Origin: Thermoplasmata archaeon
GTDB taxonomy: Archaea > Thermoplasmatota > Thermoplasmata > Thermoplasmatales > Thermoplasmataceae
NCBI GenBank assembly: GCA_021797055.1
Contig: JAKAAI010000034.1
Coordinates: 1 to 18,636, forward strand
DNA: 18,636 bases
Direction of reading: 5' to 3'
Part shown: piece after piece, positions 7,239-13,565 of the stretch
Numbering within the stretch: the stretch's first letter is position 1
How the letters are laid out: every line of letters begins with the position of its first letter
Notes under the pieces: model-generated
Databases searched by the model: none
Told to the model about the DNA's origin: nothing
Seen by the model: the letters and a program-made list of their open reading frames with translations, nothing else
Position numbers and translations under genes: made by a program

Positions 7239-7802
7239 TCAATGCACAGTATTGCGGCTTAACCTGCATTCATCTGCAAGTTTGTTCATAAGTTCCCGTA
7301 TCAGGAGGAGAGACCTTTCATCTTTCAATTCCCCGTTTGAATCAAACTTGTCCTGGGCAAAGTTAATGAAAACCTCTGGTTTGTTGATCTGTTTCATATC
7401 AAGATACACGAAAACCTGTCGAAGATGATACTGAGCTCTCATTCCACCAAATGCACCTATTGAAGCACTCATAACAGCAACATGTTTTCCTTTGAGAACA
7501 TTATCGCTGTATGGCCTTGATGCGATGTCAATAGCGTTTTTAATGAATCCAGGAATAGAATAATTGTACTCCGGAGTTACAATAAGTATTCCATCTGCAT
7601 CCCTTAGTACATTTTTGAAATTCACGACAGCTTCACCTGGTTTTTCCTCTTCATCCGTATTATACATTGGCAGATCCCTGATTGGAGCTATCCTGAAATC
7701 AACACCTTCTGGTATATTCTTTGATGCAATCTTAAGCAGATATCCATTGTAGGAATTGCTTCTAAGGCTTCCACCGAAGGCAGCTATAGTTACTTTTTCC
7801 AT
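7239..7802 (-). CDS. NADPH-dependent FMN reductase (flavodoxin-fold, ChrR/azoreductase-like)
   Basis: This 187-residue protein has the NADPH-dependent FMN reductase fold. GSLRSNSYN at 11-19 is the phosphate-binding loop for FMN. TPEYNYSIPGFIKNAIDIASRP (76-97) is the family signature PEYN-x-S-x-PG-x-x-KNAID. GAFGGMRAQYHLRQVF (117-131) is also typical of quinone, chromate and azo-compound reductases of this group. Members use NAD(P)H to reduce quinones, metals or free flavin and are often part of an oxidative-stress response. The ATG at 7802 has a weak GGTG site 4 bases upstream. It is divergent from dps, which hints at shared redox control. The natural substrate is not known. Confidence 0.9.
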   Translation of the reverse strand: MEKVTIAAFGGSLRSNSYNGYLLKIASKNIPEGVDFRIAPIRDLPMYNTDEEEKPGEAVVNFKNVLRDADGILIVTPEYNYSIPGFIKNAIDIASRPYSDNVLKGKHVAVMSASIGAFGGMRAQYHLRQVFVYLDMKQINKPEVFINFAQDKFDSNGELKDERSLLLIRELMNKLADECRLSRNTVH

Positions 7803-7924
7803 AACACCCGATGCTTAGTACTTTAATAATAATGGATCTACTTTCTGGCTCTTTGATTGCTTATCATTTTGTAAAAAAAGATCATCACTTGTTTATTACA
7901 AATAATTATTATGCATTGATAACA

Positions 7925-7935
7925 ATTATATATTA
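7925..7935 (+). promoter_or_regulatory. dps promoter TATA box
   Basis: ATTATATATTA is centred near 7930, so transcription should start around 7953-7957. That coincides with the second ATG of the dps frame and argues for a leaderless message. The ATG at 7938 would lie upstream of the transcript start. Two nested inverted repeats sit upstream: TTTGTAA/TTACAAA at 7868-7874 and 7896-7902, and TTATCA/TGATAA at 7861-7866 and 7917-7922. They may be regulator sites in the FMN reductase/dps intergenic region but are AT-rich. Confidence 0.55.
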
Positions 7936-7952
7936 AAATGATATTACCATCT

Positions 7953-8453
7953 ATGGAAAAATTAAACGCAGAAAGAAGATTCAAAACTTGTCTGGACATG
8001 CCTGAGCAGAAAGTAGGCAAAAGCATAGAATTGCTGAACCAGTTCTTAGCCGACACAATTGATCTATATAACGACACTAAACAGGCTCACTGGAACGTTA
8101 AGGGTGAAAATTTCTACATGCTTCATCTGCTTTTCGACAAGATAGCGGATGAAATTGAGGACTTTGTTGACGATCTTGCAGAAAGAATTACCGCTCTAGG
8201 TGGTTACGCATACGGCACTGCAAGGAAGTGTGCTGAAAAATCTAGGATTCCGGAATACCCATTTGACGCCACAGCTGGAATGGAGCATGTTTCTGCTCTA
8301 ATTGACCGATACGCAAAGTATGCAAATTCTGTAAGAAAAGCAATCAGTGAATCCGCAGAAAACGATGATCCAGATACCGCCGATCTTTTCACAGAAATAT
8401 CCAGATCAGTTGAAAAATCGCTCTGGCTTTTAGAAGCGCATCGACAGGGCTGA
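7953..8453 (+). CDS. dps: Dps-type ferritin-like DNA-protection/iron-storage protein
   Basis: The 166-residue protein (171 if the ATG at 7938 is used) forms, in the family, a 12-subunit shell that oxidises Fe(II) with peroxide and stores iron. The intersubunit ferroxidase site is complete: KQAHWNVKGENFYMLHLLFDKIADEIEDF and DDLAERI supply two His, two Asp and one Glu, with the spacing seen in E. coli Dps (His, +12 His, +4 Asp, +11 Asp, +4 Glu). In this numbering they are H46, H58, D62, D73 and E77. The C-terminal helix SLWLLEAHRQG is typical. I chose 7953 because of the TATA position. It is divergent from an FMN reductase, consistent with a shared oxidative-stress role, and there is no operon partner. 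Confidence 0.93.
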   Translation: MEKLNAERRFKTCLDMPEQKVGKSIELLNQFLADTIDLYNDTKQAHWNVKGENFYMLHLLFDKIADEIEDFVDDLAERITALGGYAYGTARKCAEKSRIPEYPFDATAGMEHVSALIDRYAKYANSVRKAISESAENDDPDTADLFTEISRSVEKSLWLLEAHRQG

Positions 8454-8479
8454 TTTCTCTTCAAGAACAAATGGCTGTA

Positions 8480-9481
8480 TTATAAAAAGTTTGGGTTCTT
8501 ATCTCTTACAAAATTATTATTTCTGAGATCCAGGATCGCCTGATTTATCTGCTCCTGGGTATTCATCACAATCGGTCCGTACCATGATACAGGCTCATTC
8601 AGGGGAGATCCATTAAGTAAAATAAATCTGGCTTTCGTGAATCCGGTTTCCAATTTTAAAAGATTCTCCTCTCTGGACATCACATATGCTATCGACGGAT
8701 GCATTTCCTTTCTACTGTTGTTCGCAGATAATATTTCAACTGAGCCTGAGATAATGTAAATTATAGTAGTATACCCGGGTTTTAGATCCATCCTGAATTC
8801 AGACTCTGGTTCCATGGAAACATCGAGATAAGTTGGATCCAGCCTTCCTCCCGGAACAAAAGATCCTTCAACACCCTCGTAAATCCCTGAAATTATCTTC
8901 ACGTTAGAACCGTCACCATTATCTGTGACTGGTGTAGTTGAACCCTTGATTCCACGATATGATGGTTTTGTCATTTTGTCCTTTGCGGGTATATTAAGCC
9001 AGAGCTGCATTCCCACAACACTTGTCGGGAAACCTTTAGATTTCAGTAGCTCTGCTGGATCCTTGTCGTCCAATGGCTTGGGCATTTCCTGGTGAAATAT
9101 ACCGCTTCCAGCCGTCATCCATTGAAGATCTTTAGGATAAATGACACCCCGGTTCCCCTCACTGTCCTCATGCTCAATCTTTCCTTCAAGAAGATACGTG
9201 ACTGTCTGTATACCCCTGTGCGGATGCCAGGGGAAACCGGATATGTACTCTTCTATTCTGTTTGAGCCAAAGTTATCAAGAAGAAGAAAAGGATCTGTCA
9301 GATCATGTCTGTTACCACCAAAGACTCTCTTTAATCTGACACCCGCACCGTCTGTGGTCTCACGGGCGGGGAACTCGTATATTATTCTCTTCAATTTGTT
9401 ATCTGCCGTTCTATCGTCACCTATCAATAAGATTAGACCGACATAATAGTATTTTGTATCATTGATGCAATCTGGTATCAT
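8480..9481 (-). CDS. Pirin family cupin protein
   Basis: Pirins are bicupin metal proteins; members are quercetin dioxygenases or nuclear or transcriptional cofactors, and many prokaryotic ones are stress-linked. GFPWHPHRGIQTVTYLLEG with HEDSEGN, followed by WMTAGSGIFHQEMP, gives the metal ligands H86, H88, H130 and E132. A second cupin begins near residue 210, and the tail SWYGPIVMNTQEQINQA is typical. From the ATG at 9481 the protein has 333 residues, with about 29 residues (including a hydrophobic YYYVGLILLIG) before the usual pirin beginning KRIIYEFPA. Starting at TTG 9394 would place the ligands at 57, 59, 101 and 103, almost exactly human pirin numbering. However, no well-spaced ribosome site supports that TTG, so the start is uncertain. 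Confidence 0.9.
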   Translation of the reverse strand: MIPDCINDTKYYYVGLILLIGDDRTADNKLKRIIYEFPARETTDGAGVRLKRVFGGNRHDLTDPFLLLDNFGSNRIEEYISGFPWHPHRGIQTVTYLLEGKIEHEDSEGNRGVIYPKDLQWMTAGSGIFHQEMPKPLDDKDPAELLKSKGFPTSVVGMQLWLNIPAKDKMTKPSYRGIKGSTTPVTDNGDGSNVKIISGIYEGVEGSFVPGGRLDPTYLDVSMEPESEFRMDLKPGYTTIIYIISGSVEILSANNSRKEMHPSIAYVMSREENLLKLETGFTKARFILLNGSPLNEPVSWYGPIVMNTQEQINQAILDLRNNNFVRDKNPNFL

Positions 9482-9599
9482 TCAAGATTCAGTATTTATC
9501 CTAATTTTTTAAGGGTTTTAATCCATACTGTTCTTTCAATTAATATGATATGATATTGTCTGCGATAAATTGGATATAGTTACTGGATTCACATAAGGC

Positions 9600-9656
9600 G
9601 AAGATATCTTCCTGTCATGAAAGATAGACATGGAATATATAAATTCACAATTTGTG
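9600..9656 (-). promoter_or_regulatory. Candidate regulated promoter upstream of pirin (TATA plus two palindromes)
   Basis: In the 206-base gap between the MFS gene and pirin, a strong TATA box (minus strand TTTATATATT, 9634-9643) is preceded by the perfect palindrome CACAA-A-TTGTG (9646-9656). It is followed, at the predicted start point near 9612, by the 12-bp perfect palindrome GAAGATATCTTC (9600-9611). This would give a leader of about 130 bases to the ATG at 9481. The box is nearly symmetric, so it could also fire on the plus strand, antisense to the MFS 3' end. No gene is seen in 9482-9687. Confidence 0.4.
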
Positions 9657-9687
9657 CCGTGATATGTTGGCCAGAATAAGCATTTTT

Positions 9688-10878
9688 TTAGTTACCCTCA
9701 CCTGATGATGAGATGACTCTTGATCGCAAAAGAAAAGGTGAGAGCAACGCCGCGATAACAACCATACCAGCCGCTATTACAAATGCATAATCTACTGAGG
9801 AGCGAGCAAAGAAAAGTGAGCCAAGAAATACAGGGACTACTGAAACACCTATATTTGATATGACACTAAACATTGATGTAGCAAAACCAGACTTTGCGGG
9901 ATCTTCCGTATAAAACGTTACAGATGTGAGAGACATTGACCAGAAAGCGTTTCCAAAGAAACCGAAGAAGAAAAACCCAATTTCCATAAGAATAATAATC
10001 CTGGAATAAACCAGCGAAAAGAGCAATATAAGAACAAAGACAAGGGAAGCAGATGCCGTTGCAACCAACCCATCTTTCAGTCTTTTTATCTTCTCAAAAA
10101 TTGCCGGAACCGTTGCTGCACCCAGGCCGGACCCCAGGAAACCCAAGCCTCCAAGAATACCTGAAATCGATATCGATGTTAATATGGCAAAACCATGCAG
10201 GTTTTCAAGAACAGTTGCTGATATAGCTCCAAACATAACTGCGAGGGAAGCAATTGTGAAACCGATCCACCAGTTCTTGATCATTCCCTTTTTGAAAGTA
10301 CCCTTGAAGTTTCTGCCGCTATAGTTCTTTGGATAGTCCTTTGCCGCGATGGGAACTATGGCAGCAGCTAAAACACCCAGAACAACTGGAACGAGCAACG
10401 TATCCCTGAGTCCTAGAGATTTTAGAAGTGAAGGCCCACTGAAAGAGCCAGCCGCTAGCCCAATGAACAGGATCCCAACACTCATCCCTATAATGAGATT
10501 TGAATGCTCTTTGTCAATTGACGCAGAAAGGCTTCCAACAGGTGCGAGTGCTAGAGGATAAGCCGAGGCAGCCAGGAGAGCAAATATCAGAAATTCAGTG
10601 TAATCTGTTGATAATGCTCTACCAAGGAGCCCTATTGCCGAAAGAAATATTGCGATATAAAGGGCCGTTCGTACCGTTACTTTCAGGGATATTGCGCCTG
10701 CAACTAGTCCGAGGACAACCATTGCGTATCCATAGGCATCAACAACCACGAGAATAGATGTTGGGTCAACCCTCAGGAATGCTGCTATTGCTGGATCAAG
10801 CGGTGCGAGTATGAACCAGCCGAATCCTATTGTAAAGAGCAGATACCAGTATGGCAACAGCAAGAATCTTTTGCTCAT
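9688..10878 (-). CDS. Major facilitator superfamily transporter
   Basis: The 396-residue protein has about 12 hydrophobic helices in two halves, separated by a basic cytoplasmic loop near residues 180-205 (KDYPKNYSGRNFKGTFKKGMIKN), the standard MFS layout. The first helix is YWYLLFTIGFGWFILAPLDPAI. The canonical loop 2-3 motif A is degenerate, so the subfamily and substrate cannot be named. The frame extends to a TTG at 10899, but the ATG at 10878 starts closer to the first helix and fits a leaderless transcript from an AAATTTAAG TATA-like element. It is divergent from a fumarylacetoacetate-hydrolase-family enzyme across a short shared promoter region, so it may import a related organic acid (inference). 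Confidence 0.85.
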   Translation of the reverse strand: MSKRFLLLPYWYLLFTIGFGWFILAPLDPAIAAFLRVDPTSILVVVDAYGYAMVVLGLVAGAISLKVTVRTALYIAIFLSAIGLLGRALSTDYTEFLIFALLAASAYPLALAPVGSLSASIDKEHSNLIIGMSVGILFIGLAAGSFSGPSLLKSLGLRDTLLVPVVLGVLAAAIVPIAAKDYPKNYSGRNFKGTFKKGMIKNWWIGFTIASLAVMFGAISATVLENLHGFAILTSISISGILGGLGFLGSGLGAATVPAIFEKIKRLKDGLVATASASLVFVLILLFSLVYSRIIILMEIGFFFFGFFGNAFWSMSLTSVTFYTEDPAKSGFATSMFSVISNIGVSVVPVFLGSLFFARSSVDYAFVIAAGMVVIAALLSPFLLRSRVISSSGEGN

Positions 10879-10893
10879 TGATCGGCTATGGTC

Positions 10894-10959
10894 AGCCAAT
10901 TCTTAAATTTTCATTACCCGTCGAAGCAAAAAGAATCTTAACTGATGATTAATTTGGCT
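10894..10959. promoter_or_regulatory. Divergent promoter region with inverted repeat AGCCAA...TTGGCT
   Basis: AGCCAA (10894-10899) and TTGGCT (10954-10959) are exact inverted copies. They extend further as AGCCAATT and AATTTGGCT with one inserted base. Each copy sits close to the start codon of one divergent gene (MFS at 10878, FAH at 10966). AT-rich TATA-like stretches lie between them. A shared repressor site is possible. Confidence 0.35.
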
Positions 10960-10965
10960 TTAATT

Positions 10966-11829
10966 ATGAAAATATGCAATCTAAAAACTGCTGATGGCAA
11001 TTTTATTGGTTTAATAAAGGATGGAAAATTATGGATTTCAGCCATAAATAGCAAAAAAATTGGTGTACCAAGGAGTATCGATGAGTTATTACGGCTCCAG
11101 ATTGAACCTGCAGGATTGAAAGATAAGTTGATTGAAAACCTGCAGCCCGTAGACCTGAGTGACGAAGATGTGAAATTCAATCCTGTTGTGCTTTCCCCCG
11201 GCAAGATTATATGCGTTGGGTTAAATTACAGATCGCATGCCAGTGAAGTAAATGACAAACTTATGGAGACACCAGTTTTATTCAGCAAGTTCTCAGACTC
11301 AGTTCTCGGGCACAATGGTTCTGTTGTCATAGACGAATTTGCAACCAACATAGATTATGAGGCCGAACTCGGGATCCTGATCGGACGGCACACCTTCAGA
11401 ATCCGAAGAGAAGATTCTTTGAAATATGCATTTGGATATTTCCCTGCAAATGACATATCAGCAAGAGACCTTCAGTACAGGACATCCCAATGGCTCCTCG
11501 GAAAAACTCTCCCGGGCTACGCGCCTATTGGGCCCTATGTCACGACAACAGACGAAGTACAGAATCCAAACTCACTCAATATATCGCTCAAATTGAACGG
11601 TGAAATCAGGCAGAATTCGAACACATCTAACATGATATTCCAATGTGACTATTTGATATGGTATATCTCAAACTATATTCCACTGGAACCGGGAGATATT
11701 ATCCTGACTGGTACTCCGGAAGGCGTTATCTATGGAAAGCCACCAAACAAAAGGGTCTGGATAAAAAAAGGAGATATAACAGAGGTCAGTATCGAAAGGT
11801 TGGGAAACCTCGTGACAAAATTCATATGA
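10966..11829 (+). CDS. Fumarylacetoacetate hydrolase (FAH) family enzyme
   Basis: The 287-residue protein belongs to the FAH superfamily of metal-dependent hydrolases, decarboxylases, isomerases and dehydratases acting on 2-keto or acylpyruvate acids. Key features are KIICVGLNYRSHASE near 85-100, FSKFSDSVLGHNGSVV, NIDYEAELGILIG with metal ligands E132 and E134, NDISARDLQ with D164, GKTLPGYAPIGPYV and the terminal loop LTGTPEGV. In this family the small N-terminal domain precedes the catalytic beta-roll, as here. The ATG at 10966 gives the usual MKICNLK beginning; the earlier ATG at 10945 adds seven residues. The substrate cannot be fixed: acylpyruvate, oxaloacetate or a sugar-acid dehydration product are all possible. 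It is divergent from an MFS transporter. Confidence 0.9.
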   Translation: MKICNLKTADGNFIGLIKDGKLWISAINSKKIGVPRSIDELLRLQIEPAGLKDKLIENLQPVDLSDEDVKFNPVVLSPGKIICVGLNYRSHASEVNDKLMETPVLFSKFSDSVLGHNGSVVIDEFATNIDYEAELGILIGRHTFRIRREDSLKYAFGYFPANDISARDLQYRTSQWLLGKTLPGYAPIGPYVTTTDEVQNPNSLNISLKLNGEIRQNSNTSNMIFQCDYLIWYISNYIPLEPGDIILTGTPEGVIYGKPPNKRVWIKKGDITEVSIERLGNLVTKFI

Positions 11830-12068
11830 ATTTCAATTTCTATAAATTTTTGAAGAATGCCTTTCACTTAAACTCTGAAAATAACAGCTCTTATCTCATT
11901 TATAGATGCAATCGCATTGATTATGTTGATTCAGACTCTTGCCGTATTACAGTGATTTGGTACGGGAGAAATTTCAAGGAATTTCTGGCTTGAGATATTG
12001 TCGACCAAAAAGTAAAATGTTAATTTCTCATACAATAAACAGGCTGACTTTTATTTTCGATTGTTTCG
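11830..12068. other. Intergenic region between convergent FAH and Dam-type genes, no gene seen
   Basis: This 239-base stretch has a T-run at 11847-11851 that could end the FAH transcript. It also has an exact but long-looped 5-bp repeat, CCGTA/TACGG (11942-11946, 11961-11965). Reading frames crossing it are short or lack a ribosome site and sensible composition. I see no RNA gene or repeat. Confidence 0.5.
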
Positions 12069-12917
12069 TCATATTTTGGGAAATCTGATATTTTTTGTCG
12101 CTAGGATCTCAATGACCCTGCTTCTGTCACCATTCGCGTTTATGAATCTTGGTGCACTTATATTAGAAACGTTATAACCATGATCTAGGTATATGTTTTT
12201 TATCCTGTCTGTAGCCTGATTCGAGACTGCTATTGGACCATCCTGTTTATCTAGCCATCTGATTAACCTGATCTGATCACTCCATGTGAAATCTTCAGTT
12301 GCATACTTTGTAAATTCAACGTCATATGGAGGATCAGCATAAATAAAAACTGCACCGTCAATATCAATCCTTTCAAAATCGACGCAGGTAAAAGACCATT
12401 TTTCGAATTTTTCCTTATAAATTGAGAAATCCTGCCTATATTTGATCCTTTTGTATCTACCAAAAGGTACATTGAAATGACCACTGTTATTAAACCTGCA
12501 CAGTCCATTGAAGCAAGTTCTGTTAAGATAGTAAAAAAGGGATGCCTGTGTTCGTTCATTTATTCTTCCAGCATCTATTGAATCGTTGAACTGTTTCCTT
12601 TTCTCATAATAAAATGAACGTTCGTTCTTCATCTCCATCTCTATTGAAAATCCCTGTTTGAGATTCACATAAAAATTAATCAGATGTGGGTTCACGTCAT
12701 TCAGCAGGGCGGTATCAGGTCCTAACATTAGAGCCACGGATAAACCACCGCAAAAAGGTTCAATGTATTTGAGGTTCTTGAATGGATACCAGATCCTTCT
12801 GATTTCTTCGGAGAGCCATCTCTTCCCACCTGCCCATTTAAGGGGTGGTTTAATGTTCAAAGAATCAACAGAATTTTTAACTGATCTGATCTCAATTCCT
12901 TTTTCTGAATTAAACAC
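12069..12917 (-). CDS. D12-class (Dam-like) DNA adenine-N6 methyltransferase
   Basis: The 282-residue enzyme transfers methyl from AdoMet to adenine N6 in DNA. The alpha-class motif order is visible: motif X PPLKWAGGKRWL (24-35), motif I YIEPFCGGLSVAL (51-63) for AdoMet, then LNDVNPHLINFY. The DpnM/Dam signature YLNRTCFNGLCRFNNSGHFNVPFGRY (130-155) follows, then the catalytic motif IV DPPY (195-198). The C-terminal block is RFINANGDRSRVIEILATK. Relatives of this subgroup methylate GATC, so that is the likely target. No restriction endonuclease gene is adjacent, so it is a solitary methyltransferase within this window. The start is GTG at 12917, with a GTGA ribosome-site-like element 9 bases upstream; an in-frame TAA further upstream excludes a much longer protein. 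GATC is frequent in the window. Confidence 0.92.
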   Translation of the reverse strand: MFNSEKGIEIRSVKNSVDSLNIKPPLKWAGGKRWLSEEIRRIWYPFKNLKYIEPFCGGLSVALMLGPDTALLNDVNPHLINFYVNLKQGFSIEMEMKNERSFYYEKRKQFNDSIDAGRINERTQASLFYYLNRTCFNGLCRFNNSGHFNVPFGRYKRIKYRQDFSIYKEKFEKWSFTCVDFERIDIDGAVFIYADPPYDVEFTKYATEDFTWSDQIRLIRWLDKQDGPIAVSNQATDRIKNIYLDHGYNVSNISAPRFINANGDRSRVIEILATKNIRFPKI

Positions 12918-12988
12918 GCAATCTTCACTGGATATATCATTAATGTTCAGATAAGTTTATTTGAGTTTTCATTAAATACAGAATGAAA

Positions 12989-13010
12989 TCAGAAAAAATA
13001 TTATTTCTGA
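12989..13010 (+). promoter_or_regulatory. Promoter of the gamma-CA/TPR/S2P operon with TATA inside a dyad
   Basis: TCAGAAA (12989-12995) and TTTCTGA (13004-13010) are exact inverted copies around AAATATTA. The TATA-like centre near 12999 is 26 bases before the ATG at 13025, which fits a leaderless transcript. The right arm continues as TTTCTGATAAC. The same 11 bases occur on the minus strand just upstream of the eL18 TATA box. Confidence 0.5.
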
Positions 13011-13024
13011 TAACAAGATAGTGA

Positions 13025-13561
13025 ATGATGCCAGTAAAAATTGGTAATAACGTATTCATAGCAGAGACTGCATCTCTGATAGGTAACATAACATTATCGG
13101 ACGGTGTTTCAATATTTGATTCGGCAGTCATAAGAGGAGACCAGGATTATATTTTCGTCGGAGAGGATTCAAACATACAGGATAATGCATCAATTCATTC
13201 TGAAATAAATTCTCCAACTATTATTGGAAGAAAAGTCTCAATCGGGCATAACGCCGTTGTGCACGGTTCAATTGTTCACGATAACGTTATCATTGGTATG
13301 GGCTCAATCGTACTGACAGGTGCAGAGATTGAATCAGGAACTGTAATAGGTGCGGGTGCAGTTGTCAAAGAAGGATTTCACTCCAGTCCAAATTCTCTCC
13401 TGCTCGGCATACCGGCGAAAGAAGTCAGAATAGCGGAGGAATATCTTAAATACGCCACTGCAAACGCTGAATCCTATATGTACCTGAGGGAAAAATATAT
13501 TAGAAGAGAGATTGACATAATTCATGGATATGATCTAAAGAAAAACAGGAAAGAATTTTAA
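13025..13561 (+). CDS. Gamma-carbonic-anhydrase-like hexapeptide-repeat protein
   Basis: The 178-residue left-handed beta-helix protein has imperfect hexapeptide repeats through residues of about 5-135 and a C-terminal helix (YLKYATANAESYMYLREKYIRRE). It has the gamma-class features: AVIRGD (R37, D39), IQDNASIH (Q52, D53, H58), and GHNAVVHG (H75, H80), giving the three zinc/iron ligands with the 5-residue spacing between the last two. The acidic loop of the archetype Cam is absent, as in the CamH/YrdA/PaaY group, many of which have unproven or low CO2-hydration activity. The family forms trimers. The ATG at 13025 fits a leaderless message; a second ATG follows directly. It is followed after 4 bases by the TPR gene, so it is the first gene of a three-gene operon. 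Confidence 0.88.
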   Translation: MMPVKIGNNVFIAETASLIGNITLSDGVSIFDSAVIRGDQDYIFVGEDSNIQDNASIHSEINSPTIIGRKVSIGHNAVVHGSIVHDNVIIGMGSIVLTGAEIESGTVIGAGAVVKEGFHSSPNSLLLGIPAKEVRIAEEYLKYATANAESYMYLREKYIRREIDIIHGYDLKKNRKEF

Positions 13562-13565
13562 ATCA

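Noticed and set aside
8454..8510. Loose inverted repeat AAGAAC...GTTCTT between dps and pirin
   Set aside because: The loop is about 30 bases and the right arm lies within the pirin coding sequence, so it is weak as a terminator.
9617..9679. Possible 20-codon plus-strand mini-gene after the palindrome in the pirin upstream region
   Set aside because: It is very short, has no ribosome site, and overlaps the TATA box and palindrome that better explain the sequence.
11658..11993. A 111-codon plus-strand frame running from within the FAH gene into the intergenic region
   Set aside because: Its first half is a frame-shifted copy of FAH coding sequence. The remainder has no ribosome site, domain or sensible composition.
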